In this document: positions 49,920 through 58,346 of the stretch, in pieces
Layout: every line of letters starts with the position of its first letter
Position numbering within the stretch: position 1 is the stretch's first letter
Notes under the pieces: generated by a model
Told to the model about the DNA's origin: nothing
Database searches by the model: none
The model's input: only the letters and a program-made list of their open reading frames with translations
Position numbers and translations under genes: made by a program
Assembly (NCBI RefSeq): GCF_000691525.1
Contig: NZ_JMDW01000005.1
Span: forward strand, 310,001-374,000
Origin: Mycolicibacterium neoaurum ATCC 25795
Lineage (GTDB): Bacteria > Actinomycetota > Actinomycetes > Mycobacteriales > Mycobacteriaceae
DNA length: 64,000 nucleotides
Direction of reading: 5' to 3'

Positions 49920-50806
49920 GTGGGTTGACCCTGGGCCCCGGTGAACAGTCCATCGAGATCAACGGCGGCGATGTCGTCTACGAGATCCTCGGCGATACCG
50001 GGGAACTGATCGCACTGACCCCGGGTGGCCGGTTCAGCAAGGACATCCCCGGGTTGCGGCCGCTCGCCGAGGCGCTGGTGGCCGGCGGCTACCGGGTGCT
50101 GCTGTGGGACCGACCCAACTGCGGCAAGTCCGCGGTGCAGTTCTACGGCGAGAGTGAATCGCACATGCGCGCCGAGACGCTGCACAGGCTGGTCACGGCG
50201 GTACACGACGGCCCGGTCATCGTCCTTGGCGGCTCGGGCGGGGCCCGCGACTCGATGCTCACCGCGATGCTGTACCCGGAGGTCGTCCGGAAACTGGTGG
50301 TGTGGAACATCGTCGGGGGTGTCTACGGATCCTTTGTGCTTGGCGGGCATTACGTGGTCCCCAGCATCCTCGCCGTCCGCGGCCTCGGCACCGAGGGGCT
50401 GCTGAACGTGCCCGAATGGCGCGAGCGCGTCGACCAGAACCCGGACAATCGGCAGCGGTTGCTCGCCCTCGATGCCGATGCCTATCTGAAGGTCATGCGG
50501 CGCTGGCTCAACGCCTTCGTGCCCAAGCCGGGCCAGACCATTCCCGGCGTGCCCGACGAGATGTTCGACAACATCACCGTGCCCACTCTGATCATCCGGG
50601 GCGGTGAGAACGACTGGGACCACCCAAAGCGCACCTCGTTGGAGGTGAGCTGCCTGATCAAGGACTCGACGCTGATCGATCCGCCCTGGCCGGAGGACGC
50701 CTGGGAGCGAGCCGGTGAGAAGTTCGCCCGCAGTGGCGGAAAGACGTTCTGCCTCTTCGACACCTGGGTGCAGGCCGCGCCGCCGATCCTGGACTTCCTG
50801 CGTTGA
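49916..50806 (+). CDS. Alpha/beta-hydrolase
   Basis: A 296-aa alpha/beta-hydrolase. It has an oxyanion strand LIALTPGGRFS, LLWDRPNCGKS, the nucleophile elbow GGSGGAR (Ser) and PTLIIRGGENDWDHPKRT near the acid. The catalytic His is not obvious at the C-terminus. It is similar in place to C-C bond or ester hydrolases of degradation clusters. The ATG overlaps the micro-ORF stop. It ends 5 bp from the convergent hypothetical gene. Confidence 0.85.
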   Translation: MSGLTLGPGEQSIEINGGDVVYEILGDTGELIALTPGGRFSKDIPGLRPLAEALVAGGYRVLLWDRPNCGKSAVQFYGESESHMRAETLHRLVTAVHDGPVIVLGGSGGARDSMLTAMLYPEVVRKLVVWNIVGGVYGSFVLGGHYVVPSILAVRGLGTEGLLNVPEWRERVDQNPDNRQRLLALDADAYLKVMRRWLNAFVPKPGQTIPGVPDEMFDNITVPTLIIRGGENDWDHPKRTSLEVSCLIKDSTLIDPPWPEDAWERAGEKFARSGGKTFCLFDTWVQAAPPILDFLR

Positions 50807-50811
50807 CGGAC

Positions 50812-51273
50812 TCAGGTTGCCACGATGCGCACCTCGCTGTTGAGCGAGGCTTCCAGCGCGGTGTGAATCCGACTCTCCGGCACCCGGCGCAGATCGGCTC
50901 GGCTCAACGTCACCTCCACCACGTCCCAACCCTGGCCGCTGGGATGGCGGCGCACCTGACCCGTCAACCCGAAACCCGCCAGTACGCCGTGCGCGTCGTC
51001 ATCGGTACCGTGGCTGACGAAGGTCAGCACCCCCACGACCGGATCGGTGCCGAAGGCGACCGCGCACATGGCCAGCGCCCGCTGCTGCAGGACTGCGGTA
51101 TCCGTGCCATCCATCAGGATCTCGGCCTCCCGCGAATACTCCAGACCGTTGTCGATCACCCGGGCATCGGTCTCCGCGGCCAGCCTCACCAATTCGGCCT
51201 TACCGCTGCGCAATTGCTCGGCGGTCAGACCACCCGCCGGGTCGACCCCGATCCGCACCACCGCCGTCCGCAT
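50812..51273 (-). CDS. Conserved hypothetical protein, unrecognised
   Basis: A 153-aa soluble protein beginning MRTAVVRIGVDPAGGLTAEQ, with alternating beta and helix (LVRLAAETDARVID, VLTFVSHGTDDDAHGVLAGFGL). I do not recognise the family. It is the only minus-strand gene inside the 47-61 kb plus-strand run. Its ATG is only 20 bp from the divergent NuoF-like start, so its promoter must lie inside that gene or the transcript is leaderless. It has no visible ribosome binding site. Coding character supports it but function is unknown. Confidence 0.6.
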   Translation of the reverse strand: MRTAVVRIGVDPAGGLTAEQLRSGKAELVRLAAETDARVIDNGLEYSREAEILMDGTDTAVLQQRALAMCAVAFGTDPVVGVLTFVSHGTDDDAHGVLAGFGLTGQVRRHPSGQGWDVVEVTLSRADLRRVPESRIHTALEASLNSEVRIVAT

Positions 51274-51293
51274 GCAGGGAAGGGTAGCCGGAT

Positions 51294-52577
51294 ATGAGTA
51301 CGGCGATGAACACCGAACTGACGGTGACCGTCTGGCCGGGTCTGACCGCCCGCCTGCTGCGCACCACCGGGGGACGCGAAACATTGGCGCAGTATCGCGA
51401 TTCGGGGGGTTACCGTCCGCTGTCGGATCCCCAGGTCCTGCTCGCCGACATCGATGCCGCGGGTGTTCTCGGGCGGGGTGGCGCGGCCTTTCCGATGGCC
51501 GTCAAACTCACCACCGTGCGCCGGGCAGCGTTGCGCGGGCAGGACACCGTACTGGTCGCCAACGGCGAGGAGGGCGAACCCGCCTCGGTGAAAGACCGCT
51601 GGTTGCTCCGCAACCGTCCGCACCTGGTGCTCGACGGCCTGCGGCTGGCCGCACAGATCGTCGGCGCCCGGCATGCCCATGTCTATGTCTCGGACCCGGC
51701 ATCGAACGATGCCGTGCACGCCGCACTCGCCGAACTCGACGGTGAACTCGACGGTGTGACGGTCGGCGTGCGCACCGTGGCACCGGCCTATGTGGCCGGC
51801 GAGGAGTCGGCGGCCGTGCGCGCCATCAACGGCGGACCGGCCAAGCCGACCGACAAGCCGCCGCGCGTCTTCGAGGAGGGTGTGGGCGGCCTACCGACCG
51901 CGGTCTGCAATGTCGAGACACTGGCCAATCTGCCGTTCGTGCACCGGCACGGGGCGGCGGCCTACCGCGAGGTGGGCACCGAGGACTCCCCCGGCACATA
52001 CCTGGCCACCGTCACCGGTGGCGGTCGCGCGCCCGGGCTCTACGAACTGCCCCTCGGTGTGCCCGCGGCCGACCTGTTTGTCCGGCACGGTATCGACACC
52101 GACCAGGTGCGCGGCGCACTGATGGGCGGGTACTTCGCCGGCATGCTCGATCGGCGCGTCCTCGACGCCACCTTGGACCACGCGTCGCTGCAGGCGCTCG
52201 GCAGCGGACTCGGCTGCGGCGCAATCTCGGTCATCACCGATGAATGCCCCGTCGCAATCGGCGCGGCGGTGCTGGCCTACTACGACCGGGAAAACGCCGA
52301 TCAATGCGGCTCGTGCTTCAACGGCACCGCGGCGATGGCAGCGGCGGCGGCGGCATTGCGCGACGGCGTCGCCGACACCGACGATGTGGCCCGGCTGCGG
52401 CGCTGGTCGACGGTGCTGCGCGGGCGCGGCGCCTGCGCGACGCTGGATGCCGCGTGCAACATCGCCGCGAGCATGCTGACGATGTTCGACGACGACATCG
52501 CCCTCCTACTCGGCGGTGATCGCGGCGAGGCCAAGCGCTATGACGTATTGCGGCCCTTCGAAGTGGAGCCCCTGTGA
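51294..52577 (+). CDS. NuoF-like NADH:ferredoxin oxidoreductase subunit
   Basis: A 427-aa homologue of the complex I NADH-binding subunit NuoF, standing alone. It has the FMN loop GRGGAAFP, the NADH loop NGEEGEPASVKDR, an SLBB-like segment (GRAPGLYELPLGVPA) and the C-terminal Fe-S region. There the usual four-Cys set appears as Ala335, Cys338, Cys341 (ENADQCGSC) and Cys381, so one ligand is lost; Cys388 could substitute. The next gene is a ferredoxin overlapping by GTGA. It probably passes NADH electrons to that ferredoxin and on to the P450s or the Rieske enzyme. ATG 51294 has GGAAGGG upstream. Confidence 0.88.
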   Translation: MSTAMNTELTVTVWPGLTARLLRTTGGRETLAQYRDSGGYRPLSDPQVLLADIDAAGVLGRGGAAFPMAVKLTTVRRAALRGQDTVLVANGEEGEPASVKDRWLLRNRPHLVLDGLRLAAQIVGARHAHVYVSDPASNDAVHAALAELDGELDGVTVGVRTVAPAYVAGEESAAVRAINGGPAKPTDKPPRVFEEGVGGLPTAVCNVETLANLPFVHRHGAAAYREVGTEDSPGTYLATVTGGGRAPGLYELPLGVPAADLFVRHGIDTDQVRGALMGGYFAGMLDRRVLDATLDHASLQALGSGLGCGAISVITDECPVAIGAAVLAYYDRENADQCGSCFNGTAAMAAAAAALRDGVADTDDVARLRRWSTVLRGRGACATLDAACNIAASMLTMFDDDIALLLGGDRGEAKRYDVLRPFEVEPL

Positions 52578-52879
52578 GCGACCGAATGCGGATCAAACTC
52601 GACCGGACGCTGTGCGACGGGTTCGGCATCTGCGCCAGGCACGCCCCGACGTACTTCTCGCTCGACGACTGGGGGTACGCCGTGCTGGTCGGTGACGGGA
52701 TCATTCCCGAGCGGGATCGCGCGGACGTGCAGCGGGCGCTGCTGGACTGTCCGGTACACGCCATCCTGGAGATCGCCGAGCGGCGCCCCGACGACCCGCC
52801 CCCACCCCTGCTGCAGGAACCCGACCTGGACAACCTGCGTACCGATACCGATGCCGCACAGTGGGATATGACACGATGA
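52574..52879 (+). CDS. Ferredoxin
   Basis: A 101-aa ferredoxin with the mycobacterial variant motif C-x2-F-x2-C (LCDGFGIC) and distal CP (DCPVHA). It carries a proline-rich C-terminal extension (DDPPPPLLQEPD) not found in the two short ferredoxins. GTG 52574 overlaps the NuoF-like stop (GTGA) and its own stop overlaps the next ATG (ATGA). It likely accepts electrons from the NuoF-like protein. Confidence 0.9.
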   Translation: MSDRMRIKLDRTLCDGFGICARHAPTYFSLDDWGYAVLVGDGIIPERDRADVQRALLDCPVHAILEIAERRPDDPPPPLLQEPDLDNLRTDTDAAQWDMTR

Positions 52880-54522
52880 GCCGACTTCCGTTGCCGCAGA
52901 TCACCTTCGACAACGAATTCTTCTGGACCTCCGGTGCCGACGGCGTGTTGCGCATTCTCGGTTGCGACGACTGCTCGTCGCTGATCCACCCGCCGCAGCC
53001 GGTGTGTCGATACTGTGGGAGCCACGATCTCAGCCCGAAGGAGGTGTCCGGGCGGGCCGTGCTGTCGGCGTTCACCGTCAACGAGCGTTTCGCCATCCGC
53101 GGCCTTCCTGCCCCGTACGTCGTCGCGCAGGTGGCGATCGAAGAAGATCCTCGGGTTCGCCTCACCACCAACATCATCGAGTCCGATCCGGGCGAGCTGG
53201 AGCTGGGCCGAGTCATGGAGGTGGCCTTCGAGCAGCATGACGACGTCTGGCTGCCGTTGTTCCGTCCGACCACTGAGCCGGAGATGGCTGCGCTGCCCGA
53301 GGACGAGATCGCTCCGCGCGACTTCGGTAGGCATGTCCGGACCCGGCTCACCACGGAGAAGTTCGAGGATGCGGCGGCCATAACCGGCATCGGCGCGTCC
53401 AAACTCGGCCGCCGACTGATGGTTTCGCCGTTGTCGTTGACCATCGAGGCGGCCGAGGCCGCCATCGCCGATGCCGGGCTGACGATGGCCGATATCGACG
53501 GTCTGTCGACCTACCCGGTCCTGGATGCGATGGGGATCGGCGAGGGCGGGTGCACGGCGCTGGAGAACGCGCTGGGGCTTCGGCCAACGTGGATCAACGG
53601 CGGTGTGGACACCTTCGGGCCCGGCGGTTCGGTGATCGCCGCGATCATGGCGGTGGCGACCGGAATGGCGCGGCATGTGCTGTGCTTTCGCACGCTGTGG
53701 GAAGCCACCTTCAATCAGCTCGTGAAAGAGGGCAGGGTCACCCCGCCCGGCGGCGCCCGGGTCAACAACTGGCTGGCACCCTTCGGAGCCACCTCCCCGG
53801 CGCACACGCTCGCACTCAATGCCCAGCGGCACTTTCACCGATACGGCACCACGAAGGAAACCCTCGGCTGGATCGCGCTCAACCAACGCGCCAACGCGGT
53901 GCTCAACCCGACGGCGATCTATCGAGATCCGATGACGATGGCGGATTATCTCAACGCCCGACCGATCACCACCCCGTTCGGGCTCTACGACTGCGACGTG
54001 CCATGCGATGGTGCTGTCGCCGTCGTCGTCTCCGCCGTCGACGCCGCCGCCGACGCCCCCAAGAAACCCGTGTACTTCGAGGCAGTCGGCACTCAGATCA
54101 TCGAACGTACGGACTGGGACCAGACCACGCTCACCCACGAACCGCAGGTACTCGGCCAGGCCGCGCATCTGTGGACTCGGACTTCGTTGCGGCCCAGCGA
54201 TGTCGACGTCGCCCAGCTCTATGACGGATTCACGTTCAATTGTCTGTCATGGCTGGAGGCGTTGGGATTCTGCGGGATCGGCGAGGCGAAGGACTTCCTG
54301 GACGGCGGTGGCGCGATCGCGCGGGACGGGATCATTCCGCTCAACACCCACGGCGGACAGCTGTCCCACGGCCGCACCCATGGTATGGGCCTGATACACG
54401 AGGCGGTATCGCAGTTGCGCGGTGAGGCCGGCGACCGGCAGGTCACCGACGCACGCGTCGCCGTCGTCAGCAGTGGCGGTTTGACGCCGTCCGGGGTGAT
54501 CCTGCTGCGTGCCGATGGCTGA
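52876..54522 (+). CDS. DUF35 (zinc ribbon/OB-fold)-Ltp2-like aldolase fusion
   Basis: A 548-aa two-domain protein. Residues about 1-140 form a DUF35 unit with a zinc ribbon (GCDDC, VCRYCG) and OB-fold (VLSAFTVNERFAI). The rest is a thiolase-fold lipid-transfer protein. It lacks the thiolase nucleophile (GGVDTFGPGG in place of a Cys) but keeps YDGFTFNC and LNTHGGQLSHGR, as in Ltp2-type retro-aldolases. In steroid side-chain catabolism Ltp2 works with a separate DUF35 partner (ChsH2), cleaving a beta-hydroxyacyl-CoA; here both would be on one chain. The ATG overlaps the ferredoxin stop. Confidence 0.88.
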   Translation: MSRLPLPQITFDNEFFWTSGADGVLRILGCDDCSSLIHPPQPVCRYCGSHDLSPKEVSGRAVLSAFTVNERFAIRGLPAPYVVAQVAIEEDPRVRLTTNIIESDPGELELGRVMEVAFEQHDDVWLPLFRPTTEPEMAALPEDEIAPRDFGRHVRTRLTTEKFEDAAAITGIGASKLGRRLMVSPLSLTIEAAEAAIADAGLTMADIDGLSTYPVLDAMGIGEGGCTALENALGLRPTWINGGVDTFGPGGSVIAAIMAVATGMARHVLCFRTLWEATFNQLVKEGRVTPPGGARVNNWLAPFGATSPAHTLALNAQRHFHRYGTTKETLGWIALNQRANAVLNPTAIYRDPMTMADYLNARPITTPFGLYDCDVPCDGAVAVVVSAVDAAADAPKKPVYFEAVGTQIIERTDWDQTTLTHEPQVLGQAAHLWTRTSLRPSDVDVAQLYDGFTFNCLSWLEALGFCGIGEAKDFLDGGGAIARDGIIPLNTHGGQLSHGRTHGMGLIHEAVSQLRGEAGDRQVTDARVAVVSSGGLTPSGVILLRADG

Positions 54523-55405
54523 CGGCATCCACCGCGAGCGGCGGCCGGGCATGACAACCAATCGGGTCGTACTCGTCGACGCGGTGCCGATGTCAGCCCG
54601 CGTCGCAGCGGTGCCGGATCCCCGTTCGGTCATCATCGCCATCCACGGTGGTGCGACCTCGTCGGCGTACTTCGATTGTCCGAACCGCCCGGATCTGTCG
54701 TTGCTGCGGGCCGGTGCCGCGGCCGGCCACACCGTTGTCGCTCTCGATCGTCCGGGTTACGGCGCATCCGGGCTCTATCAGGACCAGCTCGACGATCCGA
54801 GCCGACGGGTGGCGCTGGCCTGCGGAGCCGTGGACAAGATCCTGGCCGACAGTCCGCGCGGTGCCGGATTGTTCTTTTTCGCGCACTCGCTCGGCGGCGA
54901 ACTGGCACTCAGGATGATCGTCGACCGCGATGATGTCGTCGGCCTCGAACTGGCGGGCACCGGTCTGCGCCACCAACCTGAGGCGGCCGAGATCCTGGAT
55001 ACTGCCACGCTGACCCACCGGCCGTCCGGCCTGCGCGAATTGTTGTGGGCACCATACGATTTGTATCCCCCCGAGGTGTTGACCGGAGCGCTTTCGGCCC
55101 CCAGCGTCGCCTACGAAGCAACGGTGATCGCGAACTGGGCCCGGCGGGGCTTCGCCGAAGTCGCTGCGCGCGTGCGGGTGCCGGTACAGTACAGCGTCGC
55201 CGAGCATGAGAGGGTCTGGGACACCTCCACCGAGGCGCTCGCCGCCATCTGCGGACTGTTCGCTGCCTCACCTCGGGTGAAGGTGAACCACGTGCCGGCC
55301 AGTGGACACAATCTGAGCGTTGGGCTGTCGGCGCAGTCCTATCACCGTCGGGTGCTGTCGTTCCTCGAAGAATCCATCGACATGAAGGAAGCGGAGGTCG
55401 GTTGA
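54515..55405 (+). CDS. Alpha/beta-hydrolase
   Basis: A 296-aa alpha/beta-hydrolase. It has an oxyanion segment IIAIHGGATSS, DRPGYGAS, a nucleophile elbow AHSLGG (Ala replaces the first Gly of GxSxG), RVPVQYSVAEHERVW near the acid and a likely catalytic His in PASGHNLS. ATG 54515 overlaps the aldolase gene by 8 bp; ATG 54551 is an alternative. It may hydrolyse an acyl-CoA, ester or C-C bond in the pathway. It is not closely related to the hydrolase at 49916. Confidence 0.87.
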   Translation: MADGIHRERRPGMTTNRVVLVDAVPMSARVAAVPDPRSVIIAIHGGATSSAYFDCPNRPDLSLLRAGAAAGHTVVALDRPGYGASGLYQDQLDDPSRRVALACGAVDKILADSPRGAGLFFFAHSLGGELALRMIVDRDDVVGLELAGTGLRHQPEAAEILDTATLTHRPSGLRELLWAPYDLYPPEVLTGALSAPSVAYEATVIANWARRGFAEVAARVRVPVQYSVAEHERVWDTSTEALAAICGLFAASPRVKVNHVPASGHNLSVGLSAQSYHRRVLSFLEESIDMKEAEVG

Positions 55406-56226
55406 TGCGTGTTGGTTTCATCGGGCTGGGTAGTCAGGGCGGGCCGATGGCCCGCCGCATCGTCGACAGTGGCTACGCGTTGACGTTGTGGGCGCGACGG
55501 CCCGCTTCGGTAGAGCCGTATGCGGACACCGCCGCCAAGGTGGTGAGCACCCCCGCCGAACTCGGCGCCAACAGCGACCTGGTGTGCCTGTGCGTCGTGG
55601 GTGACGATGATGTCCGGGAGGTGATCACCGGCAATGACGGTGTGCTGGCCGGCATGGCGGACGGTGGCATCATCGCGATCCACAGCACCATCCACCCCGA
55701 GACCTGCCGCGAAGTCTCTGAATTGGCAGCGGTGAAGGGCGTTTCGGTCATCGATGCACCCGTCAGCGGCGGTGGGCCCGCGGTGCAGGAGGGCACCCTG
55801 CTGGTCATGGTCGGCGGCGAGGAGGCCGACGTGGAGAAGGTGCGACCGGTGTTCGCCACCTACGCTGACCCGATCGTGCACCTCGGCCCACTGGGCAGCG
55901 GCCAGGTGGCCAAGATCCTCAACAACCTCTTGTTCACCGCGAATCTGGGCGCCGCGATGAGCACGCTGGAACTCGGCGAGGCACTTGGCGTACCGCGTGA
56001 GCGACTCTGTCAGGTGATCACTCGCGGTTCGGCCACCAGCAAGGCGTTGGACAGCATCGCGGCGTCCGGCGGATCACTGGACAGATTGGCCCCGATCGCC
56101 GGGGCGCTGTTGCAGAAGGACTGCCGGCATGCGGCCACGCTGGCCGGCCATGCGTCCGCACCCGAGGGTGCGGTGTTCGATGCCGCCGACGCCGCACTGC
56201 GACTGATGCAGCATCCACGGCCGTGA
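55405..56226 (+). CDS. Beta-hydroxyacid dehydrogenase (3-hydroxyisobutyrate dehydrogenase-like)
   Basis: A 273-aa NAD(P)-dependent beta-hydroxyacid dehydrogenase. It has a Rossmann GFIGLGSQGGPMA, substrate-binding DAPVSGGGPAVQEGTL and catalytic Lys in GSGQVAKILNN. The family oxidises 3-hydroxyisobutyrate, tartronate semialdehyde and similar acids. The ATG shares one base with the upstream stop (TGATG). It is followed by a second family member coupled by GTGA. It could process the small beta-hydroxy fragment released during chain shortening. Confidence 0.9.
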   Translation: MRVGFIGLGSQGGPMARRIVDSGYALTLWARRPASVEPYADTAAKVVSTPAELGANSDLVCLCVVGDDDVREVITGNDGVLAGMADGGIIAIHSTIHPETCREVSELAAVKGVSVIDAPVSGGGPAVQEGTLLVMVGGEEADVEKVRPVFATYADPIVHLGPLGSGQVAKILNNLLFTANLGAAMSTLELGEALGVPRERLCQVITRGSATSKALDSIAASGGSLDRLAPIAGALLQKDCRHAATLAGHASAPEGAVFDAADAALRLMQHPRP

Positions 56227-57035
56227 CACGCATCGGCTTCATCGGGGCGGGGCGGATGGGGTCGCCGATGGTGGGCCGCCTCATCGAAACCGGTCATCGG
56301 GTCCTGGTGCTGGGACGGGACGACGAAAAGCGCCGTGCCATCGCGGAGCTCGGCGCGACACCGGTATCCGAACCGACCGATGCGGTCGCCTCCGCGGAGG
56401 TGGTGGTCATCTGCGCCTTCACCGATGACCAGGTGAGGGCGATCGCGACACCGCAACTGTTGGAGGCCATCCCGGCCGGAGCCACGCTCGTCATCCACAC
56501 GACCGGTAGCCCGGGGACCAGTGCGGTCATCGCGGCTTCGGCGCCCCACATCGGTGTGCTGGATGCCCCGGTCAGTGGCGGGCCGCACGATATCGCCGCC
56601 GGCCGGCTGACGGTTTTTGCCGGCGGTTCGGCCGCCGATCTCACCCGCGCATACCCGGTGCTGTCGTCCTACGCCGACCCGGTTTTACACGTCGGACCGC
56701 TCGGGGCGGGCCAGCAGGTCAAACTGGTCAACAACACGATCTTCGCGGCGCAGATCGGCCTTCTGGCCGCAGCGGTGCGGTTGGCAGAGCAGCTCGGTAT
56801 CGACGAATCGGCCCTGCTGACGGCGCTACCACACGGCAGCGGGGCGGGCCGCGTGCTGGAAAATGTCGTGCGCGCCGGTTCGACAGCGTCGTTCATCAGC
56901 GCGGTCGGCGAGTTCGTCGGCAAGGACGTGGCGGTCCTGCGCAGCACTGCCGCCGAGCTCGGAATCTCCCTCGGGGCACTCGATCCGGTTGTCGATTTGG
57001 CGGTTTCGCGTCCACCCGGAGAGGCTTACAGTTAG
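56223..57035 (+). CDS. Beta-hydroxyacid dehydrogenase (second copy)
   Basis: A 270-aa paralogue of the preceding protein. It has GFIGAGRMGSPMV, LDAPVSGGPHDIAAGRLT and catalytic Lys in AGQQVKLVNN. The two differ enough to suggest different substrates or a hetero-oligomer. The GTG overlaps the upstream stop. The gene ends with TAG, after which a repeat-rich 43-bp leader precedes the P450, so the operon may have an internal promoter there. Confidence 0.9.
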   Translation: MTRIGFIGAGRMGSPMVGRLIETGHRVLVLGRDDEKRRAIAELGATPVSEPTDAVASAEVVVICAFTDDQVRAIATPQLLEAIPAGATLVIHTTGSPGTSAVIAASAPHIGVLDAPVSGGPHDIAAGRLTVFAGGSAADLTRAYPVLSSYADPVLHVGPLGAGQQVKLVNNTIFAAQIGLLAAAVRLAEQLGIDESALLTALPHGSGAGRVLENVVRAGSTASFISAVGEFVGKDVAVLRSTAAELGISLGALDPVVDLAVSRPPGEAYS

Positions 57036-57064
57036 CGTTACAGTTTCACAGCCCTGCGTAACGC
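57026..57064. promoter_or_regulatory. Direct and inverted repeats before P450
   Basis: TTACAGTT occurs at 57026-57033 and 57038-57045 (12-bp period), and GCGTTAC (57035-57041) is inverted as GTAACGC (57058-57064). It overlaps the end of the dehydrogenase gene and lies 14 bp before the P450 ATG. It could be an operator for the P450-ferredoxin subunit of the cluster. Confidence 0.4.
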
Positions 57065-57078
57065 AGAGGAGTGCCGAT

Positions 57079-58281
57079 ATGACCACCACCGACCTCGCGT
57101 TCGACCCGTTTTCTGCGGAGTACTTCGACAACCCCTTCGAGATCTATCGGCGCATGCGTGCCGAAGCTCCCCTGTACTACAGCTCCGAACGCGACTTCTA
57201 TGCCCTCACCCGGCACGAGGACGTCTCCGCAGCCCTGCGGGACCACGACTCGTTCTCGTCGTCGCGGGGATGCGATCTGGCCATGGTGCAGAGTGCGACA
57301 CCGCCACAGAAATCGATCATCTTCATGGATCCACCCGATCACCGGCACATGCGCAGTCTGTTGAACAAGGCGTTCACGCCCCGCGCCGTTCAGGCGCAAC
57401 GGGACACCATCGTCGAGCAGGTCGATCGCCATCTCGGCCGAATCATCTCCGCGGAGTTCGACATCGTCGAGGATTTCTCGGGTCCCTTCCCGGTGGAGGT
57501 CATCACCCGGATGGCCGGCGTCGAACCCGAGTACCGGCAGATGGTGCGGCACTGGATCGACACCAGCCTGTCGAGGGAGCCCGGCCAGTTCAGCACCTCG
57601 GCGGCCGGCGTGCAGGCCATTCTCGATACCGCGACGTACTACTACTCGCTGGTGCAGAAGCGGCGGCAGGTCCCTACCGACGATATGATCAGCCGGTTGA
57701 TCGCTGCCGAGATCCCCCGCGAGGATGGTGACCTGCACAAGCTTGATGACATCGAGATCACCGGTTTTGCAACGCTACTGGGCGGGGCGGGTGCCGAGAC
57801 CGTCACCAAGTTGATCGGCACCGCGATGGTGCTGTTCGCCCGCAATCCCGAACAGTGGCAGAAACTGCTCGACGATCGTGGGTTGGTACCGGCAGCCGTC
57901 GAGGAGTTGCTGCGTTTCGAGGGGCCGGTGCAGTACAACGTGCGCTACACGCTCAAAGATGCGCATGTGCCCAGCGGCACCATCCCCGCAGGAAAGCCGG
58001 TCTTCCTCATCAACGCCGCCGCCAACCGCGACACCGACGCCTTCACCGACGCCGACACGTTCGACATCGAGCGCGACCGCACCGAGGCGCAGAACCTGGG
58101 ACTGGGGTACGGAATCCACAGCTGCCTGGGGGCTGCACTCGCCCGCCTTGAGAGCGTCATCGCCCTGGAGAAGCTCCTCGATTTCATGCCGCGCTACGCA
58201 GTGAAATGGGATGGCCTCAGACGGGTACACATGCAGAATGTGGCCGGGTACTCCCATGTTCCGGTACGGAGACTGCCATGA
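57079..58281 (+). CDS. Cytochrome P450
   Basis: A 400-aa soluble P450 of standard length. It has I-helix LGGAGAETVTKL, ExxR in EELLR and the haem loop LGYGIHSCLGA, where the usual leading Phe is Leu. ATG 57079 has GCAGAGGAG upstream; the frame is open earlier inside the dehydrogenase gene. It is coupled through a 22-aa micro-ORF to its own ferredoxin. The subfamily is not recognised; a hydroxylation late in the pathway is likely from context. Confidence 0.92.
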   Translation: MTTTDLAFDPFSAEYFDNPFEIYRRMRAEAPLYYSSERDFYALTRHEDVSAALRDHDSFSSSRGCDLAMVQSATPPQKSIIFMDPPDHRHMRSLLNKAFTPRAVQAQRDTIVEQVDRHLGRIISAEFDIVEDFSGPFPVEVITRMAGVEPEYRQMVRHWIDTSLSREPGQFSTSAAGVQAILDTATYYYSLVQKRRQVPTDDMISRLIAAEIPREDGDLHKLDDIEITGFATLLGGAGAETVTKLIGTAMVLFARNPEQWQKLLDDRGLVPAAVEELLRFEGPVQYNVRYTLKDAHVPSGTIPAGKPVFLINAAANRDTDAFTDADTFDIERDRTEAQNLGLGYGIHSCLGAALARLESVIALEKLLDFMPRYAVKWDGLRRVHMQNVAGYSHVPVRRLP

Positions 58282-58346
58282 TCGACCTTGATGGAGCGAA
58301 TCGTCATGCGACGCCGGCCAATCGACCTTACGAAGTCATCGAATGA
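58278..58346 (+). CDS. Bridging micro-ORF (22 aa) between P450 and ferredoxin
   Basis: A 22-aa ORF starting MIDLDGANRH and ending RPYEVIE. The ATG overlaps the P450 stop (ATGA) and the TGA overlaps the ferredoxin ATG (ATGA), exactly filling the 61-bp gap. The DNA segment GGAGCGAATCGTCATG recalls the GCGAACGAATCATG of the 49.8-kb element. No other ribosome binding site for the ferredoxin is clear, which favours a relay function. Confidence 0.5.
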   Translation: MIDLDGANRHATPANRPYEVIE

